Source: Pseudomonas sp. SL4(2022)
Lineage (GTDB): Bacteria > Pseudomonadota > Gammaproteobacteria > Pseudomonadales > Pseudomonadaceae
Assembly: GCF_026625725.1 (NCBI RefSeq)
Contig: NZ_CP113060.1
Location: 372,001 to 436,000 of the forward strand
Direction: 5' to 3'
Length of the DNA stretch: 64,000 nucleotides
The notes below the pieces were generated by a model. That model saw only the letters and a list, made by a program, of their open reading frames with translations, was not told where the DNA came from and ran no database searches. Below, one piece after another: positions 55,393 through 64,000 of the stretch (within the stretch, counting starts at the first letter, position 1; each line of letters opens with the position of its first letter). Made by a program: the position numbers and the translations under genes.

Positions 55393-56280
55393 ATGCCCTC
55401 CCCCCTACAACAGACCGTCTGGCGCTGGCTTGCAGGCCTGTTGCTGTGTGGCCTGCTGACATCCGTACAGGCTGGCGAAGCTGCCGATATTTATTACCCA
55501 CGCTGGAGCGATGGTGACGAATCCCGTCCCGACTATGCCCTGGCCCAACTGCGCCTGGCACTGGACAAAGCAGGCAGTTCGCTGCGCCTGAAACCCTCAC
55601 CCGCCAGCATGGAGCAGGAACGCGCATTAATTGACCTGCAACACGGCAAGCATCTGGATGTGGTCTGGAGCATGACCAGTCGCGAACGCGAGGAACGCCT
55701 ACTGGCCGTGCGAATTCCCCTGGACAAGGGCTTGTTCGGCTGGCGTATCGCCTTGCTGCCACGCGAGCGCATGAATTTGTTCAAACAGGTCAATAGCCTT
55801 GCTGACCTGCGCCAGTTTTCAGCTGGCCAAGGCCATGATTGGCCGGACACCACAATTCTGCGCAATCAAGGCTTGCCGGTTGTGGTGTCGTCCAGCTATG
55901 CCAGCCTGTTTCATATGCTGCAGGCGCGGCGCTTTGATTACTTCCCACGCTCAGTGCTGGAAATCGGCGACGAACTGCAACACCCACGTGCACAGCAACT
56001 GGTCGCCGACCCACACGTGCTGCTCCACTACCCCACCGCGCTGTATTTTTTCTTTTCACCGCAGCGTCCAGAACTGGCCGAGACGGTGCGCCGCGGGATG
56101 GAAGCAGCCATCGCAGACGGCTCATTTGAGCGTCTCTTTCAGCAACATTTCGCGGCCATTCTGCAGCAGGCAGCACTTGCGCAGCGCCAGGTAATCGAAC
56201 TGCCCAACCCGCTCCTGCCCAGCGCCACGCCGCTTAAGCGCCGTGAGCTGTGGTTCAGTCCGGCAACGTTGAAACGCTGA
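55393..56280 (+). CDS. Exported solute-binding-like protein, orphan
   Basis: 295 residues with a signal peptide (WLAGLLLCGLLTSVQA). The core follows periplasmic binding fold type II: LAQLRLALDKAGSSLRL, IDLQHGKHLDVVWSMTSREREERL, NSLADLRQF, VVSSSYASLFHMLQARRFDYFP. The frame extends back to 55189, but the ATG at 55393 starts the signal. No permease nearby; may be a sensor partner. The 3' end overlaps the convergent gene by 26 bases. Confidence 0.72.
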   Translation: MPSPLQQTVWRWLAGLLLCGLLTSVQAGEAADIYYPRWSDGDESRPDYALAQLRLALDKAGSSLRLKPSPASMEQERALIDLQHGKHLDVVWSMTSREREERLLAVRIPLDKGLFGWRIALLPRERMNLFKQVNSLADLRQFSAGQGHDWPDTTILRNQGLPVVVSSSYASLFHMLQARRFDYFPRSVLEIGDELQHPRAQQLVADPHVLLHYPTALYFFFSPQRPELAETVRRGMEAAIADGSFERLFQQHFAAILQQAALAQRQVIELPNPLLPSATPLKRRELWFSPATLKR

Positions 56281-57580
56281 CTGGCACAGCCAACGTGGTT
56301 TGCACCGCCTTGCGGCTATGCGCACCGAAACGTTTGAACAACTCCACCAGCACCTGCTCCAGCACGGGATCGGCGTGCGCCAGGGCCAGTTGATTGCCGC
56401 CACTGAAACCTGGCGCGGCCGCTGGCTTGCGCGCCAACCACTGGCCGATCAACTCATCAAAGCTATCGGCACTGGCGTAGGCTTCGGCCGCCACCACCTG
56501 TTGCGGGTAGTCCACCGAGAAGGCCGGGTAATCAGAACCCGCAGGGTTTTGCGTATAAGCCTGCAGCAAGGGCGAGGCCGCCTGCTGATTCATCAGCTGC
56601 TGCATACGCTCCAGCTGATACTCCTCGATGGCCGTATGCCGATCCGCTACGCGGGCAATCGCTGCCAGACGGTCCTCGGGATAACCGGCGGCGCCTTTGA
56701 GGGCAATCAGCATCAGCTCTGGCGTATTGAACCCCGGCACCGTCTTGGCGTGATAGGGCTGGGTCAGGTCCTGCATGTAGTGCAGTGCCCAACCGAGAAA
56801 ACGGTAACCCCAGTATTCATGACCATGCTCCAAAGCCAACCGGGCCAGGCCGGTGTACTGGTAGATGCGCCAGTGCGGCAGGGTGCGGCGCAGATAGGGC
56901 GCGGCCTGGAAGACCAACTCCGGCTCGTGGTAGTAGCCGATATGGAAAGGCGCCTGGGAGGAGTACTCGAAGCGCGCATCGCCAAAGGGCTGCACACCGA
57001 AGTTGTATTGCGCGCCGACTTCACCCGGGTTGTCGCTGAACAGGTTGATATCGTGACCATAGTCCGGCTCATCGGCCGCACTGCTGAGTACCTGAATCGC
57101 ACTCACGTCCTCACCGGGCTGCAAGGCCAGGTAGCGCCAGTGACTCCAGGGGCCGATCTTGCGAAACACCAGCACCTGCTCGGCAGGCAGAAGCGGCCGA
57201 CCATCATCAGCCTGCCCCGGTAGTTGTTGCACAAAACCGGCCAAACGAATCTGTGGATTGACCCGCAACGCCTGCAGAAACGCCAAGCGGCGCTGCTCCG
57301 GCGCGGTGTGAGCGGCATCGAAGCGCAGATTATCCGGACGCGCTGGATAGTCCGGGAAATGCGCACGGGCAAAGGCTTCCTGCTGATCCAGCAGCTGCTC
57401 GATGGCCGGCGCCTGCGCATCGAGAAAAGCCTCCAGCGGCTCATAACGCAAGGTGCGCTGCAGCTCCGGCAGAGCCTGCAACGCCAGCTGACTACCGAGC
57501 GAGTGATTGGACCAAGCCAGCGCACTTGTTGACTGGAGCACCAGGCAACAGGCAGAGAACAACAGGAATAATGGCTTCAT
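56255..57580 (-). CDS. Exported phospholipase C/P1-nuclease-fold-like protein
   Basis: 441 residues with signal peptide ending STSALA, after which Trp is the second-to-first mature residue (WSNHSL), as in zinc PLC/P1 enzymes where the N-terminal Trp binds zinc. YRFLGWALHYMQDLTQPYHAKTV matches the HxxxD...H zinc motif of that superfamily. Exact substrate unknown. ATG 57580 begins the signal; the frame runs on to 57643. Convergent overlap with the binding-protein gene. Confidence 0.6.
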   Translation of the reverse strand: MKPLFLLFSACCLVLQSTSALAWSNHSLGSQLALQALPELQRTLRYEPLEAFLDAQAPAIEQLLDQQEAFARAHFPDYPARPDNLRFDAAHTAPEQRRLAFLQALRVNPQIRLAGFVQQLPGQADDGRPLLPAEQVLVFRKIGPWSHWRYLALQPGEDVSAIQVLSSAADEPDYGHDINLFSDNPGEVGAQYNFGVQPFGDARFEYSSQAPFHIGYYHEPELVFQAAPYLRRTLPHWRIYQYTGLARLALEHGHEYWGYRFLGWALHYMQDLTQPYHAKTVPGFNTPELMLIALKGAAGYPEDRLAAIARVADRHTAIEEYQLERMQQLMNQQAASPLLQAYTQNPAGSDYPAFSVDYPQQVVAAEAYASADSFDELIGQWLARKPAAAPGFSGGNQLALAHADPVLEQVLVELFKRFGAHSRKAVQTTLAVPVSVSTLPD

Positions 57581-57702
57581 CAGAACTCCGACAGCAGGCA
57601 GTACAAAAACGCACAGACTAACGCCAAAGCAGCCAGCTGGCACTGTCGTATCAAGTCAGCCCATTCACTAATCGGGCAGCCTGCGCACCCAACCAGGCTG
57701 AG

Positions 57703-58560
57703 TTAAACCGTAAACACCACAGCCGCCACCACCAAGCCAGTCACCAGCAACACCATCAGTGCCAGCAAGGGCTTGTTCAGGCCATTGGGTGCACTGGCGG
57801 GCGCAGCAGCGCGCATGGGATTGGCCGGCGCGGCGGTACGCAGCGGGTTGGCCTGGCCGCTCGACGAGCTGGACAGAGGCGCTTGCTTGAGCGGTTTGGG
57901 CAGATCCACCGCACGCATAAACAGCGTGGCATCTTCATCTTCGCTGGCCGCCACGGTGCTTTTCGGGCCGATCACCAACAGGCTGACCGAGCCCATTTTC
58001 AGCTGATCACCCGGTTGCAGAGCGGCCGAGCTGACTTTTTGCTGATTAACCCAAAGGCCGTTGGCTGATGCCAGATCCTTGACCTCCAGGACGTCATCGC
58101 GGAGGTAGAACTCACAGTGCCGACGCGACAACTCCTGATCACTGAAGCACAACTCGCACTTCACCGACCGACCAAAGGTCATCGAGCCGCTGATATGAAA
58201 TTTCTTGCCTTCGTGCTCGCCCTGAATCACCTGCAAAAACCAGCGCGGGGCTTGCTCAACCGGGGTCTTACTGCGCGCAGGGTCGACCAGTAGGAGCTCC
58301 ACGTCGCCCAGTCGCACGCGGTCATCGGCACGCAATTGAAAACGCGTGGTTACCCTCTCGTCATTGACAAAAGAACCGCCAGCACTGCCGACATCGGTGA
58401 GGAAATAGAAGCCTTGATCCTGACGGATTTCGGCATGGAACGGTGCAATACCCGGCACCGTCAACACCAGGCTATTGCGGCTGTCCTGGCCAATGGTGAA
58501 ACGCTCGTCGACCAGCCAGATCGGCGCCTGACGATTGTCACTGAAGTGAATTCTGAGCAT
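57703..58560 (-). CDS. Twin FHA-domain membrane-anchored protein
   Basis: 285 residues. The first FHA-like domain (1-95) has FTIGQDSRNSLVL and SAGGSFVNDERV; the second (105-205) is canonical: MTFGRSVKCELCF, ELSRRHCEFYL, SANGLWVNQQKV. A Pro/Ala-rich linker and one C-terminal membrane segment (PLLALMVLLVTGLVVAAVVF) follow, so the FHA domains face the cytosol. It probably docks phospho-threonines made by the kinase encoded just downstream. Confidence 0.88.
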   Translation of the reverse strand: MLRIHFSDNRQAPIWLVDERFTIGQDSRNSLVLTVPGIAPFHAEIRQDQGFYFLTDVGSAGGSFVNDERVTTRFQLRADDRVRLGDVELLLVDPARSKTPVEQAPRWFLQVIQGEHEGKKFHISGSMTFGRSVKCELCFSDQELSRRHCEFYLRDDVLEVKDLASANGLWVNQQKVSSAALQPGDQLKMGSVSLLVIGPKSTVAASEDEDATLFMRAVDLPKPLKQAPLSSSSSGQANPLRTAAPANPMRAAAPASAPNGLNKPLLALMVLLVTGLVVAAVVFTV

Positions 58561-58693
58561 TTGCGCACTCCGCCATTAACCTGTTGAACACCCCACTGCG
58601 GGTTGAGCTACGCCGCGCTTCGACACGGCGTGCTGTCACGGCCGCGCATGCTGCCTGTCATCCAGGCCAGTAGCAATACGCCCGCACGGAGGC

Positions 58694-60196
58694 TTACTTA
58701 AATAAGTTGTTCCACAGCCGCTTGACCGGGTTAACCGGTGCCGATTGTTCGGCAGCCGCAGGACGGCGCCGGGGCGCCTGGGCCAGGCGCACGCGTCGTT
58801 CATGGCCATCCCGCAACTGCAGCAACTGCTCATTGGCCGGTTCCACTTCCAGGCCCTGCTGTACCAGCGCCAGAGCCAGGGCAAACTCGCGGCGTTTGTA
58901 GGCGGCTTCGCTTTGCTCGATATAGCGCTGCGCCACCCGGTTGATCCCGGCCAAGGCCAGCAGGTTGTCCGGCTCCCAGGCCAGTACCTGGCGGAAGTAG
59001 TGAGTGGCGCTGTCATCTTCCGGCAGCAGCAACTGCTGATCAGCCAGGCGCTGCTCGGCCAACACCAAGGACTGATTGATCCGCGCCTGCAGCACGCGCG
59101 CCAGACCATCAAGGGCCGCGGGGTTATCCGCATCGAGTGCCAGCACCTGGCGGAACAGGTAATCGGCGTTGTCCTGCGGCGGCTCCAGCAGGCTGCCGTT
59201 TTGCAGGCGCAGCTCGGCACGCGCCAGGTAATCGCTGATTTGCTTCTGCTGATACAAGTAATAACCGCCGCCGGCGACGCCGGCCAGCAACACGACGCCG
59301 GCGAGCAGCAAGACCCATAGCGCACTGCGCGCAGTTTTGCGTCTGGCCGGTTTGCCCAGACTGAGCGCCGGAGCGATGCGTGTGCTGTCCGGGTCATCGC
59401 GGGTCAGTTCATCGAGGCTGGCCAGCAGCACCTTGCAGTCGGCAAAACGCTCATCCGGCTCTTTCGCCAGCATGCGTTCAAGCAACCACTGATAACGCTG
59501 CAAATGTGCAGGCAACTGCGGCACGTCCATCTGCAGGTGGTTCATCACGGTCTGGGGGTAGTTGGCGGCGCGATACGGATTGGTGCCGGTGAGCATCTCC
59601 AGCAGGATCACGCCCAGGCTGTAGATATCACTGCGTGCATCCAATGCCTGGCACTGCGCCTGTTCGGGGCTGCTGTAGGACGGGCTGCCAACGGCGATAC
59701 CGAACTGGGTCAGGTCATGGTCCAGCTCAAGCGCCTTGGCCACGCCGAAGTCGGTGATCACCGTCGTACCGTCGCTGCGAAAGAGGATGTTGGCCGGTTT
59801 GATATCGCGGTGTACCAGGCCCTGGTCATGCACCACGGCCAGACCGCTGGCCACCTGCTGCACGATGCGCAGCGCGCGCGGCAGGTCGAACACCTCGCCT
59901 TTGTACTGCGCCAGATCACCACCGGGGACAAACTCCATGGTCAGATAGTGGCGACCATCGGCGAGCTGGTTGATGTCATAAATAGTGATGATCGAGGGGT
60001 GATGCAGGGACGCCACGATGTGGCCTTCCTTGAGAAAGCGCTGACTAAACGCCTGATCATCTGCACTCAGCAGCACCTTGATTGCCACCTTGCGCTGCAG
60101 TGACGTCTGGGTGGCCAGGTACACCTCGGCCATGCCGCCTTTACCCAGGCGGCCGTGCACCTGATAACCGGGAATATCGAGCAATTGTTCAGTCAT
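58694..60196 (-). CDS. Transmembrane eukaryotic-type Ser/Thr protein kinase
   Basis: 500 residues. Kinase domain (8-265) with GRLGKGGMAEVYLA P-loop, K40 in VAIKVL, HRDIKPANILF catalytic loop (D131), DFGVAK (D149) and GSPSYSSPEQ activation loop: active by sequence. One membrane span near 285-310 (ALWVLLLAGVVLLAGVAGGG), then a periplasmic part of TPR-like repeats (YFRQVLAWEPDNLLALAGINRVAQRY). Encoded with a PP2C phosphatase upstream and an FHA protein downstream. Confidence 0.93.
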   Translation of the reverse strand: MTEQLLDIPGYQVHGRLGKGGMAEVYLATQTSLQRKVAIKVLLSADDQAFSQRFLKEGHIVASLHHPSIITIYDINQLADGRHYLTMEFVPGGDLAQYKGEVFDLPRALRIVQQVASGLAVVHDQGLVHRDIKPANILFRSDGTTVITDFGVAKALELDHDLTQFGIAVGSPSYSSPEQAQCQALDARSDIYSLGVILLEMLTGTNPYRAANYPQTVMNHLQMDVPQLPAHLQRYQWLLERMLAKEPDERFADCKVLLASLDELTRDDPDSTRIAPALSLGKPARRKTARSALWVLLLAGVVLLAGVAGGGYYLYQQKQISDYLARAELRLQNGSLLEPPQDNADYLFRQVLALDADNPAALDGLARVLQARINQSLVLAEQRLADQQLLLPEDDSATHYFRQVLAWEPDNLLALAGINRVAQRYIEQSEAAYKRREFALALALVQQGLEVEPANEQLLQLRDGHERRVRLAQAPRRRPAAAEQSAPVNPVKRLWNNLFK

Positions 60197-60219
60197 GGAG
60201 GTCAGTGCACACCGGCGAA

Positions 60220-60993
60220 TTAGGACTTGCGGGAGGTAAACAGGCGGCTGAGCAAACCTCGCGGTTTAGCCTCGACGCTGGGCGCGGCCGCATCACGGCC
60301 GAGCACGATACAGGAGATATTGTCCTTGCCACCCATTTCGTTGGCCTGCGCCAGCAACTGTTCCACCAGCTCATCAAGGGTCTGGGCGTTGCTGCACAGC
60401 TGCTGGATCTGCACGTCGTCCAGCTCGCCGGTCAGACCATCGCTACACAGCAGCAGCAACTCATGCTCACCGAGCGAGCCTTGCAGCATGCCGATCTCCA
60501 GCGGCTGATCATCACGGCCCAGGCACTGCAGGATGACATTACGCTGTGGATGGCTACGCGCCACCTCGGCGCTCATCTGCCCGGCATCGATCATGGTCTG
60601 CACCCAGCTGTGATCGCGGGTCAGGCGCTCGATATGTCCAGCACTGACCCGATAGGCGCGGCTGTCGCCGACCCAGACAATGCTGAACGCCGCGCCAGCG
60701 AAGCGCACCGCCACGAGGGTTGTGCCCATGCCACGCTGCTCATCGGCGCGCGCCACGCTGAGAATCGCCCGATTGGCCGCATGCACCGCACCGAGCAATT
60801 CCTGACCTTCGGCGCAGGCCGCCTGCAGCACCTGTAATGCCAGGGCGCTGGCCACTTCGCCACATTGATGACCGCCCATGCCGTCAGCAATCGCCCATAG
60901 ATTCAGCTGCGGGCAACACAGCAGAGCGTCTTCATTGTGCCCACGCACCCGCCCAGGCACGCTCTGGCCGGCATAAATCAGCGCTTGTTCCAT
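60220..60993 (-). CDS. PP2C-type Ser/Thr protein phosphatase
   Basis: 257 residues. Metal motifs are intact: RGHNEDALL (D23), IADGMGGH (D38, G39), LLCSDGLTGEL and GKDNISCIVL. It should reverse phosphorylation by the adjacent kinase, 23 bases downstream. The frame has a TTG one codon before; the ATG at 60993 is used here. Similar to Stp1/PppA; the type VI neighbours of PppA are absent in this window. Confidence 0.92.
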   Translation of the reverse strand: MEQALIYAGQSVPGRVRGHNEDALLCCPQLNLWAIADGMGGHQCGEVASALALQVLQAACAEGQELLGAVHAANRAILSVARADEQRGMGTTLVAVRFAGAAFSIVWVGDSRAYRVSAGHIERLTRDHSWVQTMIDAGQMSAEVARSHPQRNVILQCLGRDDQPLEIGMLQGSLGEHELLLLCSDGLTGELDDVQIQQLCSNAQTLDELVEQLLAQANEMGGKDNISCIVLGRDAAAPSVEAKPRGLLSRLFTSRKS

Positions 60994-61273
60994 CAATGTC
61001 TCGACTCAGGGGTTCAACAGTCGCACTGCAAGCAGGCTGTGCGCGGCGTAATACGCCCATGATGCGGCGGCACGCACAGGCTGTCACCGCCAGCCACCGA
61101 TTTTGCCGGTGAACTGTTAACCAGTCGAATCCTGTCCTGCATCCAAGCCCCGGGTAACGCCCCCAGCTATTCACCCAACATGGGCGTAGACTCCTAAGTA
61201 CCAACCTCGCCTCACCGCGAGGGAATGGCCCGCTCCAGAACATTCAACCACGACAGTGTCAGAGGTGAAGATC

Positions 61274-61405
61274 ATGAGCAAAGGTATGGACTCAAAGAAA
61301 CAAGTGAAGAAAAAGCCGCTGAAAACCGCCAGCGAAAAGCGCATGGACAAAAAAGACAAGCAAGGTGCGAAAACCCTGCTCGGCAGCCACGCCGCCAATA
61401 TCTGA
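61274..61405 (+). CDS. Lysine-rich 43-residue protein
   Basis: Starts MSKGMDSKKQVKKK and ends TLLGSHAANI, with 12 lysines in 43 residues. GAGGTGAAG lies five bases before the ATG, a good ribosome-binding site. No hydrophobic segment; likely disordered and nucleic-acid binding. Coding is supported by the ribosome site and codon use, not by any known domain. Precedes the GNAT gene by 23 bases. Confidence 0.65.
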   Translation: MSKGMDSKKQVKKKPLKTASEKRMDKKDKQGAKTLLGSHAANI

Positions 61406-61428
61406 CGCACCGGTCTGAGGCAAGCACC

Positions 61429-61908
61429 ATGCTTGCGCTCAGGCATCCACTCACCGTCGCACCCGTACCTGCCATGCACTACCGCCTACTCCCCGCCCCG
61501 CTTAAACCACTTGCCGACAAGTTCTACCGCAGCCAACACTCAGCCATGCGCGCCACTGCCGGCGCACAGCTGTGGGTGGCAGAAGATCGGGAAATCGTCG
61601 CCGCACTCTGCCTGCAGCAGGTCGCGCACGGACATTGGCTAACCAGCCTGCTGGTCGATAGCACGCAGCGTGGGCAAGGCGTGGCCCGCCGGTTGATCGA
61701 AGCAGCTCTGGCCGATTGTGCCGCTCCGGTCTGGCTGTTCTGCCATCCGCAGCTCAGCGACTTCTACCTGCGCCTGGGCTTTGCGCCCTGCACCGAGCTG
61801 CCTCAACCATTGGCTGAGCGCCTGGCCCGCTATCAGCGCAGCAAAAGCCTGCAGGCATTCTTCCGCGCGCCTTGCCCAAGCCTTACAGCACAAGGACTGG
61901 AGCCTTAG
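61429..61908 (+). CDS. GNAT-family acetyltransferase
   Basis: 159 residues. The acetyl-CoA binding motif appears as LLVDSTQRGQGVARRLIEAAL (Q/R-x-x-G-x-G/A) and a C-terminal DFYLRLGFAPC, typical of GNAT enzymes. The ATG at 61429 has GAGG eight bases upstream; a second ATG at 61474 (MHYRLLPAP) could also serve. Substrate unknown. Confidence 0.82.
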   Translation: MLALRHPLTVAPVPAMHYRLLPAPLKPLADKFYRSQHSAMRATAGAQLWVAEDREIVAALCLQQVAHGHWLTSLLVDSTQRGQGVARRLIEAALADCAAPVWLFCHPQLSDFYLRLGFAPCTELPQPLAERLARYQRSKSLQAFFRAPCPSLTAQGLEP

Positions 61909-62038
61909 TACCAAGTCAAACAGACACCATTTGGCAGGAACCAGCAAATACTGGCACTTTGCTCATTTTCACTATTGCCATCGCCAGGGCAAGCTCTGCA
62001 TGCTTAGCTCATAACAACGACAACAATGGCCCCTACCT

Positions 62039-63076
62039 ATGCGCATATCGCGGCTACTCAGGCGTCTGCGTAACGATTTCCAGCTGTCCATCATTACCTT
62101 GATGGGCTTCTTTGGCGTGATTGGTATTTCCCCTTATGCCGTCTACCGGCTAGCCACCGGTAACTACCTGGTAGGCTTCGCCGACACCATAATTGTCGTC
62201 TCCACTGTGGTCGCAGTGCTCTATGCCTGGCGCACCGGTGACACGATCAAACCCGGCATTTACTTGGCCACCATCTTCTCTGCCGGCGCAACGCTGATCG
62301 CCATCAATCTGGGCGTCAACGGCCTGTTCTGGATCTACCCGCTGATTCTCTTCAACTTCTTTATGGTTTCACCCACCAAGGCCTTGCTGGCCACCATTCT
62401 GGTGCTCATAACTTTGGTTGGTTACGGCCAGTTAAAGCCCGGCACGGTATTCGAAAGCGACTACCAGATGGTTTCATTCCTGGTCACCAGCATGATGGCC
62501 AGCATCCTCAGCTTCGTATTTGCCTACCGCACCAGCAGCCAACGCGATCAGCTGCAACAACTGGCCATCCAGGACCCGCTGACTGGCGCCCGTAACCGCC
62601 GGGCCATGAATGAAGAGCTGAAGATCGCCGCCTCCATCTACCGTCGCCACGGCAACAGCTACGGCGTACTGGTGATGGACCTGGATCATTTCAAACGAAT
62701 CAACGACAGCCACGGCCACCAGGCCGGCGATCAGGTGCTGGTGGACTTTGTCGAACTGATCAAAAGCTCATCGCGCAAGGAAGACCGGCTGTTCCGCTTC
62801 GGCGGCGAGGAATTCCTCCTCCTGCTGCCCAACACCGAGCATGCGGGCCTGCTGGCGGCCGCGCAACACCTGCAGCAGCAAGTGGCGCAGCACCTGCGCG
62901 GGCCTGGTGGAGCGGTGACCATGTCAGTCGGCGGGGCCATCCTGCGCCGCGATGAGCACTGGGAAACCCTGCTGCAGCGTGCCGATAAGCGTCTGTATCG
63001 CGCCAAGAATGCCGGGCGTAACTGCATCGTCATCGATGACGGTGTCGACAGGTCCAGCAGCCTGCCCATTACCTGA
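62039..63076 (+). CDS. Membrane diguanylate cyclase
   Basis: 345 residues. N-terminal membrane domain of about five or six segments (residues 15-165), then a short helix and a GGDEF domain. The active site is GGEEF (255-259) in DRLFRFGGEEFLLLLP, and an RxxD inhibitory site (R246-K-E-D249) sits exactly five residues before it, so product inhibition by c-di-GMP is expected. DPLTGARNRRA begins the domain. No sensory domain is recognised in the membrane part. Confidence 0.93.
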   Translation: MRISRLLRRLRNDFQLSIITLMGFFGVIGISPYAVYRLATGNYLVGFADTIIVVSTVVAVLYAWRTGDTIKPGIYLATIFSAGATLIAINLGVNGLFWIYPLILFNFFMVSPTKALLATILVLITLVGYGQLKPGTVFESDYQMVSFLVTSMMASILSFVFAYRTSSQRDQLQQLAIQDPLTGARNRRAMNEELKIAASIYRRHGNSYGVLVMDLDHFKRINDSHGHQAGDQVLVDFVELIKSSSRKEDRLFRFGGEEFLLLLPNTEHAGLLAAAQHLQQQVAQHLRGPGGAVTMSVGGAILRRDEHWETLLQRADKRLYRAKNAGRNCIVIDDGVDRSSSLPIT

Positions 63077-63194
63077 CCGCACGGTTTATCTTTGCTTACA
63101 ACTTGCGCGGGAAAATTCGCGCGCGCGGCGGGTAAGGCTGTAACAACTCAGCGTTGTCTCTGTCTATTGGCCACACCTCACACAGAGCACCGCC

Positions 63195-63710
63195 ATGAAA
63201 AGACGCTCACTGCTCAAGGGGATGGCCCTGTTGCCAGCCCTGCCCCTGCTCGGCCACGCCTCGCTCAGCCTGGCGCAAGCCACCGCCAGCAGCGTGATAC
63301 CGCTGAATAAACCCCACAGCGACTGGCGCGATCTACTGACGCCCGAAGCCTATGCCGTGCTCTTCGAAGAAGACACCGAGGCCCCCGGCAGCAGCCCGCT
63401 GAATCAGGAAAAACGCGACGGCACCTACCTCTGCGCCGCCTGCTACCTGCCGCTGTTCGCCAGCCAGGACAAATATGAAAGCGGCACCGGCTGGCCCAGC
63501 TTTACCCAGCCAATTGCCGGCCACATGGGCACCAAGCGCGACTTCAAGCTGTTCTTCCCACGCACCGAATACCACTGCGCACGCTGCGGCGGGCATCAGG
63601 GCCATGTCTTCGATGACGGCCCGAAACCGCGGGGCGAACGCTGGTGCAACAACGGCGTGGCCTTGCGCTTTATCCCGCAAGGCGAAGCCTTACCTGAGCT
63701 GCGGAGCTGA
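63195..63710 (+). CDS. msrB: Tat-exported methionine-R-sulfoxide reductase MsrB
   Basis: 171 residues. The twin-arginine signal MKRRSLLKG plus hydrophobic stretch ends near ALA-type SLAQA (about 29), unusual for MsrB, which is normally cytosolic. The catalytic domain is complete: zinc ligands C80, C83, C128, C131; catalytic C151 in [18 protein letters not shown]. It lies two bases upstream of an exported MsrA gene. Confidence 0.9.
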   Translation: MKRRSLLKGMALLPALPLLGHASLSLAQATASSVIPLNKPHSDWRDLLTPEAYAVLFEEDTEAPGSSPLNQEKRDGTYLCAACYLPLFASQDKYESGTGWPSFTQPIAGHMGTKRDFKLFFPRTEYHCARCGGHQGHVFDDGPKPRGERWCNNGVALRFIPQGEALPELRS

Positions 63711-63712
63711 AC

Positions 63713-64000
63713 ATGACTGTCATCCCCTCGACCTGGCGACGCCATCTGCTGGCTAGCAGCATCCTCGCGCTGGGCGGCCTGCTGGCCGCCTGTGAACCCA
63801 CCGCCGCGCAGGCGCCACAACCTCAGGCCAGTGCAACAACAGTTGAAAGCCCCGGTGTCGCGATCTTCGCTGGCGGCTGCTTCTGGTGCACTGAATCGGA
63901 TTTCGACAAGGTCCCAGGGGTGATTGAAACCACCTCCGGCTACATCGGCGGGCATGTCGACAACCCCACCTACGAGCAGGTCTCGGCCGGCAGCAGCGGG
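63713..64000 (+). CDS. msrA: Exported methionine-S-sulfoxide reductase MsrA (cut by window end)
   Basis: First 96 residues only. N-terminal signal [12 protein letters not shown] with a lipobox (LAAC, Cys27) suggests an outer- or inner-membrane lipoprotein. The MsrA active site FAGGCFWC (C56) and [19 protein letters not shown] follow. The gene begins directly after msrB, so the two are an operon giving repair of both sulfoxide isomers outside the cytosol. The rest lies beyond 64000. Confidence 0.9.
   Translation, partial: MTVIPSTWRRHLLASSILALGGLLAACEPTAAQAPQPQASATTVESPGVAIFAGGCFWCTESDFDKVPGVIETTSGYIGGHVDNPTYEQVSAGSSG

Noticed and set aside
57703..60993. Part of a type VI secretion locus
   Set aside because: FHA, kinase and phosphatase occur, but no tss/tag/hcp/vgrG gene is present within the window.
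1..64000. tRNA, rRNA, prophage or integrative element
   Set aside because: Scanning the gaps showed no cloverleaf-like stretches ending in CCA, no rRNA sequence, no integrase, transposase or phage structural gene.

Overview
The window is ordinary chromosomal DNA from a gamma-proteobacterium, almost certainly a Pseudomonas (sensu lato). The evidence is the high GC content, long G/C-ending ORFs, and gene neighbourhoods that match Pseudomonas chromosomes: map-glnD-dapC-arsC-like-dapD-csdA-sufE, ndvB-dapE-rlmA, fadD1-fadD2-lysophospholipase-phaJ, and cheR-cheV/flgA-flgM-flgN-flgZ. The species cannot be fixed from sequence reading alone. I see no rRNA, tRNA, CRISPR array, prophage or intact insertion sequence.

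Layout. 0.2-8.1 kb: methionine aminopeptidase, the nitrogen sensor GlnD, two succinylase-branch lysine/diaminopimelate genes (dapC, dapD) and the CsdA-SufE sulfur-transfer pair. 8.1-15.1 kb: an orphan solute-binding protein, tcdA (tRNA ct6A synthesis, a functional partner of CsdA/CsdE), an NdvB-type glucan synthase, then an overlapping dapE-rlmA-hypothetical operon. 15.1-21.5 kb: tandem fadD acyl-CoA ligases, then a lysophospholipase and PhaJ-type hydratase. 21.5-26.5 kb: intergenic repeats, an exported alpha/beta hydrolase and divergent metE/metR. 26.5-36.4 kb: a TetR-controlled RND efflux locus in which adaptor and permease are one reading frame, a methyltransferase and a large class A penicillin-binding protein. 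36.5-41.0 kb: chemotaxis and flagellar genes with recognisable sigma-54 and sigma-28 promoters. 41.0-45.2 kb: two overlapping glycosyltransferases, an MFS transporter and a glutamine-synthetase-like ligase. 45.5-53.4 kb: a secreted tandem-repeat protein, yceH, sstT, ppiC, a DMT transporter, a YebC regulator and three lipoproteins. 53.5-61.4 kb: an amidohydrolase, a second exported binding protein without a transporter, a phospholipase C/P1-nuclease-like protein and an FHA-kinase-PP2C phosphosignalling set. 61.4-64.0 kb: a GNAT enzyme, a diguanylate cyclase and an exported MsrB/MsrA pair cut by the window edge.

The best leads are: (i) the RND adaptor-permease fusion, which looks like a one-base change in a G5 run and makes no topological sense as one polypeptide; (ii) a secreted protein built on three in-frame 81-bp repeats; (iii) two related MITE-like intergenic elements that share a GTAC-rich core; (iv) a sigma-54 promoter that would make the flgA mRNA nearly leaderless; (v) a compact FHA/STPK/PP2C module with no type VI secretion genes in view; and (vi) an exported methionine sulfoxide repair pair. 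I do not see a convincing wholly new multi-gene system; most of the window is core genome.
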